The notes beneath the pieces are model-generated. The model saw only the letters and a program-made list of their open reading frames with translations, had not been told where the DNA came from and searched no databases. DNA of 64,000 nucleotides from Strigops habroptila. Lineage: Eukaryota > Chordata > Aves > Psittaciformes > Psittacidae. Location of the stretch: assembly GCF_004027225.2 (NCBI RefSeq), contig NC_044278.2, positions 60,152,243-60,216,242 of the forward strand, given 5' to 3'. Below are positions 27,001 through 42,000 of this stretch, in pieces (within the stretch, counting starts at the first letter, position 1; every line of letters begins with the position of its first letter). Position numbers and translations under genes: made by a program.

Positions 27001-30000
27001 GCTATTAGAGGAAAAGAACACCCTCGAATACTGACTCCGCTTCAAAATTCATGCCTGGACAGCATGTTTTCTTGTGAAGCATGTCTGTTTCTATAGAGGA
27101 GCTCTCACAATCCTGTTCATTGAAGGTCATTTGTCAGATGGACTGCTAGTTGGACGGAGGCTGCATAACTGATCTTGGCTCCTTCTACAATGTACTGGAG
27201 CTCCATGCAGGATACGTTTCCCCTTTTCACTGCTTTTAAAAGACCCTTAGCCACTACCAGCAAGACAGGGCCCCCAGATGAGACCCCACAGGGAATTATT
27301 GCCGATCAGGGTGGAATAAAGTGATAGGAAAAAAAGTTTGTTGGTCATAGTCAAGACAGCTGCAGAGCTAAACGAGTCTGGCCACCTAACTACACCTAGA
27401 CAATGAAGACACTTTATAGCCAGTATAACCTCAACAAACTATTTTATCAAAGCTGGCCACACTGAAAAATGAACAAAAGTGCATTGGACAGCCATATGGA
27501 AAGGCTTTGCGGGAATGTTATAAAGAATTCCTAACTACATTCAGCTTGTAGTTCAAATACACAACACAGCAGCGATTCAGTCTAGTGTTTGGAAGATTAC
27601 AGGGAGGAGGAAGATTGCAAGTTGCTCGCTAATGCCAAAGATTACAAAGTGATACAGAAAATGGTTGTGGCCAAAACAGATTGCCAATAAATGCTGTTCA
27701 TGCCCTTCCTGTCATTCCCTAATCTTTACTCAGTGTACACTGCCCATTCAGGCCCAGTGTGTCCCATTATCAGGGTGAGCAGGAGGCAAAATGGCAAAGT
27801 GCCTCATCGATAGTAACATTTCTCAAACCTTTAATTTCCCTGATACATTTCCATAAACTCAAGGACAACTTTTTTCCTACACTGTACACACTTAGAACAT
27901 ACAGCAAATAGTCTAGCCTTAATCCTATTCCATAGACCCTACATTGATTTAAAATTAATTTCAGCAGATAACAAGAAGAGTTATTTTATGTGGTCAGCAT
28001 GGATTACACTAACTCTGGACAACACTCCATCACAGAATGGGGCATGGCTAGTAAAAACAAAATTATCAGGTAAAATAAAGATAATGAGCAGTATTTTTTG
28101 AATGAAAGTGGAGAACCAAGGTCAATTTGTAAACAAGTGACTGCTGAAGCAACTAAATCAGTAAGGTTAGTACAGACTTCAAGAACAAATGCTCTTCTGG
28201 AAAAGGTCTAGCAGCACAAGTGTTAAATTCAGCACTGGCATCCTCAAAAAAAATAAAAGAGTGTAACTGTGTCAATAATATTTAAATTGTAACTAATATT
28301 TAAATCATAAATTTTGTTAGACTTCTTTTCTTAAGGCAGAAAGAAAAATTAGAACCAGGCAATGTTCATGCTGCAAATCACAGCAGAGGTTCAATAATAA
28401 AGCCTTGAACTTCATGGGCATAAAGTAAAAGACTTTGCTATTGGATGTTAGCATACCAAAAAAAAAGGAATAAAAAAATCAGTTGCATTAACTCTTGTTA
28501 TAAAACCAACTCAATGTTACTCTGTTCTTACCCCCAACAAAGCCATTTTATCACAGTGAGCTCATATCTGCGTCAAAAAACATTCAAGCAACTAAATTTT
28601 TAAACCCAAGAACATTAACTCCTTATTTAAAGAAGATAAACAAATAAATTTTTTGTCACATAATTACCTGAAGAGTTCTTTTGCTTCAAGGAACTGAAGC
28701 TGTGCAAACTGTATAAAACCTGCCTGCTGCAGGATTCGTTTGTACATTACCTATGAAAGAGAAGGGAGAGGGAAAAGGTTTATAATGAGTTATGCAGTGC
28801 TAGTCACTAGTGCAAAAATTACCTGCCAAAACCACTGAACACATGATCTTCAACCAGACCTGTCAAGTTACATGCAAAATAAAACCTTGATCCTCTACAT
28901 TTTAAGTTGTATGTACCTGAATATACTGAATCTGCTGCCCAGACTCAGTTTTATACACAAGTGTGAACCCAACACTGATAACAAGCACTTACTAAAAGCA
29001 AAGTCAACAAATTGCAAGTTCAAGTTTTCTTATTTAAATAATCACTTATCTGGCATCAGTCTGACTTGCCTCAAGTTTTGACTTGTGGTATTTACAAACA
29101 TTAAAGCCAATGGCCATCTTTGAAGTTCCCCATGATTCAGCAGGCACAAAAGAGATTTAACTGAAGGATGATCCTACTTGCCCACACAGAGCCAACTTTC
29201 TCCCCATCTCATTTCACTTCAGCAGCAACCTTGCTGGTGATTCTTATAGTCTCATCCCCAGCTGATGACCATATTTCTGACTTTCTGTCAGGTTCCCCTC
29301 CCCCCCTTTTTTTTTTTTTCATAAAAATATTTCCAAAGCAGTTCAACTTATTCAATGTGCAGTACATTATGCAATGTACATAAAAATATGGTTAAGAAGA
29401 GGAGCACGAGTAAAACACACAAAAAACTGTCTTACAAAGTTTCATTGTTAAGGTCACGCCTAGACAGAAAAAGGTTTACAAGAAGTTCACAAAACTACTT
29501 TAAATGCTAGGTATTTATTTAATCTGAATGGTTAGTTAAATGAAACCCTAAAGCCCAGAATATTTCAAATGGCGAAAGAGAATTACTAAAAACAAGGAAC
29601 CCAAAATATGCTCTGCTAAGCATCCACTGTTTGTGACAACACTGGTACTTTGCAAATACACGTAGCTACATTCACATGACCTCAGTTTTCCCCTTCAACT
29701 TTCTCATGAATATACAGCTTTCTGATGTTTAACAGTGTACATTAATTCTGTTATTAAAAACAGACTCCCATTTCAAATACCCAGAGAACTGCAATACATT
29801 AGCAACATATTCCAGGCAGGCATTACTAAAGGGTGTCAGGCCTCAAGTAGGGTAGACTGATATTCTAATTTTTCACCTTGATTAAAGATTGTGGATTTAC
29901 CAGAAGAAAAAGCTTGCCGTAAGCCCACTTAAGTCTGTGCATGCTTTACTAACAGTTTATCTTCAGGAAATACTTAATCTTGACCGTTAGCAAGCCATTA

Positions 30001-33000
30001 AAACCTACTGATTTGTAAGGCTGTGAGACTTTGCTTGCCCCCCAGTGTGGGAGAGTGAAGGGGAAACAGAGAAATGCTACCTGGCACACCTTTTCAGACA
30101 AGCATAGCATAAAAATAAATGAACAGTGACATCTTTATAGTAGTGTTACTATGCTTTACATCCAAGTGTACTAAAGCTGAAAGGGAATTTAATTCCAGTA
30201 ATAAAGTAAAACTACCTCAGGTGATTAATTCACAAAGTATCCAAAATATTTTGGCTATACGACTGAGTTATTACATCAGTAAATAGTAATCTGTGAATGG
30301 ATGAACACCTGTCTGGTCACATTCCTAAGGATGCTAGTAAACGATTTCAATCTGCCACTATCTGCATCTTATGGCACCAGAAGAACTTCAAAACCTGGTC
30401 TCAGATTTTCCCTTTCAAGCCCGGAAGGGTTGAAGTACAAGTATTTCTCACCTTGCTAACTAATACCAAAGTAGAATTTTTATTTTATTTTATTTTTTAA
30501 CTCTGCAATTAGGACCACTAATGTTTATATACTTAGTGAATTAGGATATTGGAATGAAGTTTGAATTGATCTAACACACTATAAATACTGCTTTAATGGT
30601 AGAGCTTAGTTTGTACAGGAAGATAAAAAGAAGATAAAAAGAGTTTGTTGATAGTCTAAGTATAGGCCCAAGGAATCTGTTTAAAATTTGAACTGATTAA
30701 GTGGCATTCACTTTCATTTAAATGTTGCTGTATCTTCACGTGTCCCTTAAAGCCACACATACAGAAAAAAAAAGCTGTAGAACGTTGACAGACAGACAGT
30801 TCCCCAATTTTTAAGAGATGCAGTGATGGGATAGGGAATAAATAGGTTCATTTTTAGCCATCAAGATAAACACATTAAGTTGTCCCGTGGTAAAGACTGG
30901 AAGTAACAGACCAGACTGTCTGTGAAAAAGTCAATATCCTCTTTCTCACAGGTTTTTAAAAATCGGCTAGACCTATATGCCAATCACATATAGTTAACTT
31001 TTGTTTATGGTAGAAAAAACATCCTGAGTTTTTCCAGACTTGTTTGCCAGAATAGCTCAATAGGCTTACTTTTTAAAACTACTAAGTTACACCCAGTCAA
31101 AATTCAACACATTGCTTATTCTCCTATTGTTTTTGAAGAACCACCATAGGACTTGAAGTGCTTTAGGAAAAATCTATATTGTTGACTGAATTCACATTAA
31201 AAAACTAGCTACGAAAACATGAAATAATATTTATATTAATTTGTATCTGAAAAAGCACTAGAGAACAGGAAGATGACTACTGAAGCTGTGATAGCTATAG
31301 TGAAGCCCTTCTAGCCTTTCAACTGCTAGAAAAAAATTCCTAAAATGGTCAGAATTACCAACTAGACTGCAAAAAAATTTTTCTAGAAAGTCACTTTGTC
31401 TTTTGGTCACATTTGGGTGCTGTTAATGTTTTTTGAAACTAAAAAGAAATGAGGATGGGGAAAAAAAAAAAGAGATACCTATGCAAGGTGTGTGTCAATC
31501 TAACCAAGGTCTTCACTACCATCAACTATGATTTCTGCAAACTTCAGCTGTCCTGAAAAATTAATAAGCAGTATTCAGTCAGTTCATGGTAGCATGGTAG
31601 AAAGGCCTTTGTATTCTTCTATCAAAAATGATATCCAGCAAAGCCATCTTCTTGCAACGCTTTTGCTCAGCGTTTTTTACCTAGCAGTAATTCCTGATGC
31701 TCAAAAAAAAAACGTAATTTTCATTTAATATTGCAGAGACAAATTTGCAGTCTGCAGGTACCACTGGTTAAATAACAGATTAGAGCTACTATGCATGACC
31801 TGCTTCTTTCCAGTAACTAAATATTGCCTGTACAAATAATTCTGAGAGTACAATACTGTTTCAATCGCACTATCATTCTGCATTACCACCAAATGCATCT
31901 ATGCATTTATGCTGATGTAAAGGGAAGGAGCAAGCACCTGTGTATGCGTGCAATGACAATGCAGTATTGAACTGCAAGAAAAGAAAACCCATGTTGTCCC
32001 AGGGTGAAGAACTGTCCTACAATGCCACGACTGAGTTCAAGTCACAAGATGGCAACAGCCTTTGCAAACTTCAGAAATTAAAGCAGCATGTGGAAAAGGG
32101 GGCACTATACTACATGTACCAGACAATTACTATCACTTTTCTGTATGGATAAATTATAGTGGCTGGATCAAGTGCCTTACTACCAATCCTATGCATTCCT
32201 TCCCACTGCTCATATAAAATAGCAAAATAAGGCCTTGAAAGTGTCAGCTACTGAGGAATCAGTAAAGCTTACAAGACAAGTATCTGAAGATGTCAATTTG
32301 AAGATAGCTATTTTCTATCTAGCTATAATCTATTACCTGAAGATCTTTCTCAGGAGTTAGAAAGGAGCAACTATGTGATCAGGGGAAGTGTGCCAAAGAA
32401 ACATTGCAAAAGACATATGTATGGCATGTAACTGGGTTGAACTCCATCAGATTTATATCATGCGAGACTATAGTAAAAAAAAAAAAAAAAAAAAGTCTGA
32501 TGTGCTTGTAACTAACCTGTAATGACAGCATTAAGTATCAGAGGCATGCTAGAAAGCCAGCTCAACATGTCACGCTTTCAACTACAGACAAGCTCTGAAA
32601 AATTGGACTAATAGCTCAACAACTAAGCCAAGTTGAGTCATTTTAATATGAGTCAGTGGGAGACTCCATCAATTTAAGCTGGCTAATCTCAGTTTACGAA
32701 TACAGGCCAGAACCAGAACAGGCTATTTTGCTTGCAAATACTATGTTTTCTGTTTTTCAGCTGTAGCACTGACTCAAAGCAACCGAACACTTTTAAAAGG
32801 ATAATAAGTTAGCAAGAACATTTAATATTCTTGGAAACAGTAATTTAAGGTAGACAGACATTGTGCACATAAGATACGTGTGAACAGAAAGTAAATTAGC
32901 AGACAGAAAAATCCTAAATGCAAGCAAACTTAGGAGGAATGAGATTCTAACGTCACACATTTTAGATGATGAATTGCAGTTCAACCTGTGGTAAAACACA

Positions 33001-36000
33001 AGAAGATATCTCCCACACTAAATCTACATAAACTGGAAAGAAATTATAGGAGAATTAGAGGTCATCATACATAGAAGACATTGATTAGATCATGCATTCT
33101 GTCCTCACAGCAAGATTTAAGTTTAGCTCTTTAAACAGATTGTAAATGAAAAGTTGGAAGCAAAGATGCAAAGCAAAACGTGCTGGAAACTGAATTCTGT
33201 ATTTGCTTAAATACTTTTCAGCTTCCAGTACTTCCAGGTAATTGTATCTAAGCAAAAGGATGGGAACACCTTTCTCACCAAATTTCTCACCAAGCCTCCC
33301 CAGCTGTTCATTCACCAAACGAGCTAAGGATAAAAATGAAAGCTGATAAAAATTTAATTGAATGACTGCTTTTCAAGGGCTTTGACTGAAATTTAAATGA
33401 CATGGAATTAGAAACCTCTTGACATTAAAAATAAAAAAAATCCTTACAGACTGAATCATTTTGAACCACTGCAGTTCTGTAATCACCGCAGTTATGTTCC
33501 TAACTTTACACCTTCCTAAACAAACTGGAAGCGATGCTACAGATAACTATTTTAATGGTAACAAAATGCTTCAACAACTGAACCTAGTATGAGGGAAGCA
33601 TCGCATGGGATTTTCCATTACTAGTTTTTCAGTTTTGTTTTAAATTTTTTTCAAGTTACATGTGTGAAAAAAAACCAACACCAGCAGAACAGCATTCAAC
33701 CCTGTCAACATTACAGCCTTTACAAGCTGTAAAGACAACTCAGCGGCATCTCTATTTCCTCAGGCTGAAGCCATAAAAAGTATTAGATTTCTCTTCTATG
33801 TAAATTCCTCCTCCACCTTCTCTGGTTCCTTGACCATTACATACATGGTCCCACTATGAGATTTATGTTTTCATGAAAATTGAAGGAAGGACAGACCTGA
33901 AATTTCTCTTTTGGAATATTTCTTCGAGCTCCTTTTGCTAGAACAAGGGCTTCTTCCACTCTGTGGCTAGCTAGAAGATCCTGAATCTGTTTTTCCAAAG
34001 GTAGTGGCACCAAGATATACACTCCCTTATTAGTAGCAACAATCACCTTTCCTGGACAGAGAAAATGGACATATTCAGTTTACATTCTCAATAGAACCTT
34101 CCCCTCCCCCCCTCCCCCATTTCAGAAATAAGCTTTAAGATTTACTAAGATACAAAAACCTGAACAGTGTTAAAAGTTCCCAAAACGCATCTCTGTGTTA
34201 CCATATTTACTAGATAGTATAGTTTACCTGTAAATCGCACCTCAGAAATATAGAGATAATGGTAAATTTATTTATTTACAGATGATGTTCCACTCTGAGT
34301 AAATGAAAGTGGCTATAATCTCTCATGATGAACTAAACTGTAAAAACCACTGCTGAACCTATTGCCCAGATTCCAGAGCACAGAGACTTAACTGCCAGAC
34401 ATTTCCACAGGCTTACATTATAAAATTGTAAGCTGTACGTCAAAGGTAGCAAGTAACATAGAGTTCATAGTGCTAGAGCTTGTAGCTCTCCTAGAAAAAA
34501 ACAGCAACGCAATGTATTAAGAGTTCTTAATTGAAGAACAGATCAAAATAAATGTTTGTGGTTTTTCTTTAACAATTCTTTATGAAATATCCCATTTTAA
34601 GCCTCTTACACAGGTATTTTAGAAAGGAATACAAAAGAACAATTTTTAAGTTAGAATTTTGTCAGGATAGCCAATGGACAAATACCTGTAGCTCACAACT
34701 GTTGACTCAAAAATTAACATTGCTCCTTGGAAAGAGATAATCAAGTTACAAGCAAAAGCTCTAACCCCACAGACTCCTACCCAACAATTAAGTTGACAAT
34801 CAGAGCACGTTTAATGAGAATATGTTTTGTTAGAAGCATGAAATTTGGGATGACTAAAGTTTTCCTATCATAATGTGCAGGAATCTAATCAGGAAAGCAT
34901 TTGCAATAGAAGTTTTAACAGTTCATGTGCTTACTAGATATTGTGTTTAAAACACAAACTGAAGTGACTGTGCCCACAGCAGTGGTTGTTCCAGAATTAT
35001 TGACTCAAAGACCAGTCATTTTTAATACCTTCAAAGTCCTGTAGAATGTGACCTTCTTTAAAAGGCAGGGTTTGCTTTTGCTGCTGGTCCAGCATGCTAT
35101 GCACTGTAATGAACTCATCATCAAGAGCAACCACATAAGGAAAGCACAAAGCTGCTCCAATCACGTTCTCCGACCAGTGCACAGGGGCACGCTGTGAAAT
35201 GCCATCTACAGTTGCAAACATGCCTAGAAAAAGGGAAAAACAAAGCCTGAGGATCGTGCTAGTTGAAGTCTGTTGCTTTCCCAATATTGAAACATCGGTA
35301 CTGAGGTACAGGAATAAAGTCTCAGAATAACAAATGCAGTGTCAGGTGGCATGATGACAGCATGTCACACCTTCTTGGACTGTACAGACCTGTTGGTTAG
35401 TTTAGTTCAATTTCCACCCCCTTCTCCTTCACCACAGAAAAAGACAACACCAAGACCTGAAGAGAGGATTACTGAAAGAAACTAGCAAGAATTACTCAAG
35501 TTTAGTAAGTTTCAGGATTTTTTAATAAGAATTATGCCATGTAGCTAGAATTCATTTCAAAACACTAATATTTAGTGAGACCCAGCATTCAAACAATACT
35601 GCCTTAGTGAGAGCTACAGACCTGCGCTGCCTGACCTATCTGGCAATACAGGCATATTTGTTCTCTGTAGAGTCGAATACCTAAAGAGCATTTTAGTGGA
35701 CAGCCAACCATTCACTTGTCACTTCTGAGTCACTTCCTGTGAGGCATCTGTGTTTTCAATCATTTGAAAAGCATACAGAGACTTTGTATAAAGGTTATTT
35801 TCCCAAAAGACAAGCACAAAGTAAAGGCTTTATGAATATGCCAACGATACCTCCTATGCGGCCTTCAAAATAACCATATTAAATCTTCAGTTAATTTGTG
35901 TTTTTTCTTTGCCACTATCTTTCCTCCCGTCTATTCTGTCCTCCTTCCTTTCTCCTAGTTTAACAGGAGTTTGACTTGCTTTTGGACAATGTGCCACCGG

Positions 36001-39000
36001 TTCTATTCCCCAGTACTTCCCGAGACATCAACTGAAGAAAAACGCCAGTCAAAGTTTTTGGGCCTAGTTCAGCAACCCTTTGCCAGCTGAGCCATACTGA
36101 AGCATGATGTAAACTTCTGTTTTAAACATGAACACATACCCCTTAAAATCAGTATTCTTATGCCATTAAAAAGACATGCCATGAAAATTTTTCTTTGGCA
36201 GGAATGAGCCACTTGACAGCTGGTAGAGTAAGTCTGAGCTCTAAAGGACAGAGGAGATTAAAAGATTATGTTATTGAATTTGCAAAATCTCTTCCAAACA
36301 GAGGATAATGAGGCATGGGTAGCTGGCTAGGAGGACCATCTTGGAATTAAAAACAAAAAAAAAAAAAAGAAAACAGAAGGTTGTAGATTTTTACAGAACT
36401 ACGGTATAGAGACTAAGCTTCTGGATCCTTTATAGCAGCGTTGAAATCACCAGCCCTTTGCCTTGACTAAGGGTGCAACACAAAAATAGAATTTCACATC
36501 TGACTATTAGCAAGTAATGCTATTTGCTTTCTTACTATAATGATTAGCTTTTCACTCAGAGCACCTTACAGAAAATACTTTTTTTTGGCCATTAATATAT
36601 AATTCCCAATTTACTCTATAGATCTTGATATTCTTATGGATCAGAAATGGAATTTATGCCAGGCAGACTGCACTATCTGTTTTTAATGCTCTCCAGTTGT
36701 CACTCTGTGCTATAATCCCATTTCAAAAAGTTGAAGATTTTAGTTAAACACATACTAACCACACAGTAGTAAACTCAAGGCTAATTATATTTGAAATATT
36801 AATTCTTAGAATTTTCTATTTCTCTTACATTTTCAAAAAAATTATAAAACCCTGATTTTAACACCCCCACTCCTCTCCTTTTTTTTTTTTTTTTTTTTTT
36901 TTTAAATGACGGTGGTTTTTTTTTTAGGTAATATGAAAAAAATCTTTTATAGAAGTGAGAGGGTATGCAGAGCTATGCACAGTACTTTTCCAAGTCAATG
37001 TTCCTCTACATTCCTCTGCCCTCAGTAGCTAGTGCTTCTGTGGCAGAATGATGCATATTTTTTCTCTTCATCCAGCTCTCACTTAAGGATAACAATACAC
37101 TTGACAAATACTATCAGAAACAATGGCCTTTTTACAGTACAGGAATGCATTTGATGAAACTGATCAAGCCAGTAACCATTTCTGTATGAAAAATGCATAT
37201 GCTATCCAAAGGTTACAAGAGTTATCCAAAACACAGCTACACTATTTTCAGCATCAAGATATCTAGAAATTTATAATCATAGAATAATTTAAGTCAGAAG
37301 GGGTTTTTGAAGGACATTCAGTCCAGTCCCATCCCTTCCCTTAAGGCAGGGCCAACTTAGGTCAGGTTACTCTGGATTTCGTGCAATAGACTGTAGATTT
37401 TATGTATTTGTTCGTTTTAAACCAGAAAGATTCTTGTTGAAAATATCTGTAAAAAATGAAACAACACATCTTTATTATTACTTGTTTAAAAAGGAATATG
37501 AAAGCTTTCAATTATCATAAGAGTTGACAGGATAAGGAACACTACGAGTGGCTGAAAACAAGAAGGGAACATGCTGCTTATTGTTGACAACCCTACTGTT
37601 GCTTTATGCAGTGTCATCAGCTACGAGAAAGGCGCTGCATAACCTTCTATGGATCACTCTGCTTAGTATCTGTGTGCTTGTTCTAAGCTATAAGGCTCAG
37701 TTCTCCAACTCCATTTGTAGTCTACTCGATCACTATACAACTGCTCAAACCACGCACCACTGAGTTTATTCTGGAAAAGCAAAAGGAATAAACTAAAATT
37801 AGGTATTTAAAAATTCATTTTTTACTTACTAAAGTCAAGGAATAGTTGAAGCAGGAAGGGACCTGTGCAGATTGTCTAGTTCAACTTCCCTAAAAGCAGG
37901 GTTAACTAGGACTGGTTGCTGAAGAACTTGCCCAGTCAGCTTTTGAGTATCTCTAAGAACAGAGACTGCACATCCTCTCCGAGACCTGTTTCCTGGTTTG
38001 ACCATCACCACAATGAGAAATTTGTTTTCTTGTGTTTATGTAGAATTTCCTGTATTTCAATTTGTACAGACTGCCTCGCATCCTTTCACTGGATGCGATA
38101 CCACAATACCACTGAGCAGAGTCTAGCTCTGTAATCTTTACACACACACACACCCCCCCATGGATCCTTTCGTTTGCTCATTTAAGACAGGAGTGAATAC
38201 ATTTGTTTTCTTCAAATCCTAAGGAATGTTCCCTCATCATCATGAGAGTGGCCTCATGGTGACACTGATCACAAACCATGAGCATTCATGGGTGCATGCC
38301 ATCAGGTCCCATGGCTTTGTCTGCCCAGTTTATTTAAATGTTCCATAACCCAAACCTTCTCTACTGAGGGCAGGGTTTTGTTGCTTCAGGTTTTCCCACT
38401 GGTCCCAGGGGCTGAGGATTCCCGAAGGAAGGCCATACCAGTAACCACTGAGGTAAAGGTGGCACTAAGCACCTCAGCCTTTTCCATGTCCTTTGGCACC
38501 AGGTCTCCCACCCCATTCAGCAGTGGGCATCATCAGTCTTCCCTTGCTGCTGATATGCTTGTGGAAGCTTTATGTTGCACTTCAAGGTGCTGAAAAACAA
38601 TGCCAGATGGACTTTGGTCTCCCTAATGCCATTCTCACATGCCTGGACAGTGTCTGTATTGCTCCCAGACCACCTGGCCCTACTTTCACTTGCTGCTTCT
38701 GTTATACTTGAATTTGGCCAAGAGCTGCTTGCTCATTAATGCAGACTTCCTGCCACTTTTGCTTGGTTTCCTGCTTATTGGGGCAGACCATTCTTGAACT
38801 TGGAGGAGGAAGTCCTTCTCTCCAGGACCATATCCCATGGAATTCTTTAAAGCAGGTCCCCGAACAAACCAAAGCCTGCTTTCCTGAAGTCCAGGCTTGT
38901 GGTCTTTTTCCCTTCTCTCAGGATCCTGAATTTCACCATCTCATGGACACTGTAGCAAGGCTGCTCCCCCGACCTTCACATTCCTAGCTAGGTTCAACAG

Positions 39001-42000
39001 AGCACATCCCCTCATCAGCTCCTCAGTCACCATCAGTGTACTTCAGAAATCTCCTGGACTGCTTGTGGCCTGCTGTGCTGTCCCTTTATCAGGTACTGGA
39101 ACAGCTCAAGTGCCCCCTAAGAACTAGGGCCTACAAATGTGAGTTTCTTCCTAAAGATCTACATCTTCTTCCTGATAAGGTGGTCTGTAGCAGACACTCA
39201 CCACATCACCCATGTTAGTCTGCCCTCTAGCCCTAATGCATAAATTCTCAGCTGCCTCCTCCTTTGACCCAAGGCACATCACCACACCTTTGTACTGCTG
39301 TCATGTAAACAGTAACCCCTCACCTCAGCTGTTAACATACAGATGTGATGATTTCCCAGAAAATATGGGAGACCTTTCACCATCATGATGTTTTGTACAG
39401 ACTTTGTGTGCATATGCCTGAAGTAGGGCCTCTTCAGCCCTTTTTCTTGATTACAAAGTCTCTCATCCACGTCACCCTGCTCTCTGCCAACTCAGCCTAC
39501 CACCACTGTTTCCTAGTTTACATCCTTCTCACCAGGTTGATCAGCCTGTTGGCGAAAATGCTTTTGCCTCACTTGGTCTGGTAGATCCCATTTCTTCCTT
39601 AAATCTACAGCCATAAAAGCCAAATCCCTCATCACCACAAACTGTGCAATCATTCAATGACCTGCACAGTCCACCCACTCCTCCTCAAGCTGTTCTTCCT
39701 CTCCAGCAGGCCTGATGAGAAAACCTCATCTCCATTGTCAGGGAGTCTCCCACTACTATTACTTGCTAATTCCTCCTGGTGCTACTGCATTGTACAGGCT
39801 CAAAGGATTTGTTGGACAGAGCTTCCTGCTTCCCATCTGCTTCTGTGAGCACTGAACATATTTTATAGATGCAGATCTGCAGGCAGAGAAGGGGAGTTCT
39901 TCCCTTTATGGGAATTCACAAGTTTCTAAGCTTTGCCACCATGGAATATGCAGAAACTCAAGCCTGCCCTTCCCTCAGCACAAGTCGGGGGTTCAGGCTC
40001 ATGCCTGGTTCCTGGAGAAGATTACACTTCCTTTTTGTCATCTCTGATGCAGGAGGAGGTCAGCAGAGTACATGGCATCTCTTTCACTTGGCAACAGAAA
40101 TCCTTAACCAAGCACTCATTTCTTGCAGGCAAGGACAAAATTTCCTGTGTCAGAGTCTCAGCAAGAGGCACCAAGTGCTCCCTTCAGCTCAAGATCTGAA
40201 AAGCTGCACCCTCCTGTGGTAGCTCGGTCTGAATTGAGGCCTCTGACATTTTGGGGCAGTTGCTCCAGCTGATGGTAAGAAGTGTGCCCTCTGCCAACAT
40301 GCAAGAACTGTTTGAAATCTTAGAACTGCTCACCTGCTGAAATTTTAAAAACTTAAACCTCCATATAGCAAGAAATCTGATCATAAACATGCAACAAAAC
40401 CTTCATGAAATGAAAAACTGAATTTTGGTAAGCAAGGTATCATACATCATCAGAAAGAACTGATTTTCAATTCTGAATGAACTAATTACTGGACTGAATG
40501 AAGATACATCAAAAATTAAGTTCCTCATCCCTTTGAAAGAGTGAACTATATACTAACTGCAAGTCAAGCCAACCAAGTAACAAATGGCCAAGTCTATGGA
40601 TCAGCTATGAACAATTCTAAACATCAGTTTTAAATGCAGTCCAGGTAAGGAAAAAGGTTACATACCCAAGAAACTCAAAGATGTTTTACTTTATGATTAC
40701 CATCTTAAGCAGTTGCTTTCTGCATTCTAAATTCCAGTCTTAACTGCAAAGCAAATTAATGTAAATAAATGCTACTTCAAACACTATAAAGCCAAATACA
40801 CTAATGCAGAATACATCCACCTCAGTAAAAGAAGTTGAATTTAGCATAGGTGCTCTACCAACTGCCAAACAAACACGCCTTAAGCAACAAGATGTACAAA
40901 AGCAAACCAAAATTAGAATCCAAGATTTACATCAAGCCTTTTAAAGCAAATTCACTTTACAGCAGAGGCCTACCTCAATTGCCAAGATACACAATGCTTA
41001 TATACTGTAAAGACGCTCAACCATCCTCACAACTTCAAAGAGGGAAGTGTTAAAGACACTAAGAATTCTACTGAGGAAAAACAGAAAGATGAGGAGGGAA
41101 TAAAGAACAGCTGATTAAAAAAACCCCACAAACCCACAAGCTGAATTAGGCAAGGAAAAAAAGTATACAATCCATAACGAGCAGTCTTCATAAGGTTTCT
41201 GAGCTGGTACAAGGTAGATTTTGTGTGTATTATTAGGAAAGGAGAAATTTATAGCATGTTTAGAGCTGCAGAAGTGCATTTGTTTAAGATATCACACAGC
41301 TGATATTCTAACCCCAGGACAATCTACTTAACACGGATGTTGGATTTTGAGACTAGAGGTCTTACTGTATAGCTCTCTTCCAGGACATCAGATAAAAGCA
41401 AAAGTCAAAATAAAATTCTGCTTTCTGACTAAACACATTTATGCTTTTGCACGTATACTTATTCTTCTCAAATCAAGAAACAAATTAACCACTTGACCAG
41501 AATCTGGCATGATATTCCTAAAAAGATAAAGAAAGATGGAAGTAGGAATGGGATTTTCTTAGAAACATGTCAAAAGAGAGTACTTTCAGACAGTCATTTC
41601 ACAGATTTTAACTTTCATAGCACTACCAATATGGTTAATGTCCACAAATACATGTCCACATTTAAAGCAATTAACAGTTTTAGTAAGAGGGCAGCCAAGA
41701 TGACTTAGAAAAGCGCCACATCTCAAAAAGAAACCCCTCAAGTTAATCTTGGAATATCTTTAATTTGCATAAACTGATGTTCTAATAAGTCTCTGCTTCT
41801 TTCGAGAAAAAAAAACACTGGTGAGTTGATGCACATCTCACATTCCGGTCACAAGTCAAAATTTCAATATAAACAAGTGATTGCACTCTCACTTTTCTTT
41901 GGAATTTATATCAAAAAGCCTAAACCCATGCAGATCCCTGAATTAAGGGCCTAAATAGTTGTGCTCTGTGTGTCACATACTATTCCGAATGTATCAGGGA

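Noticed and set aside
26788-27096. 102-codon plus-strand frame in TGFBRAP1 intron 4
   Set aside because: No domain is recognisable, no splice or promoter context was seen, and it is antisense to the host gene. Chance is the simplest explanation.
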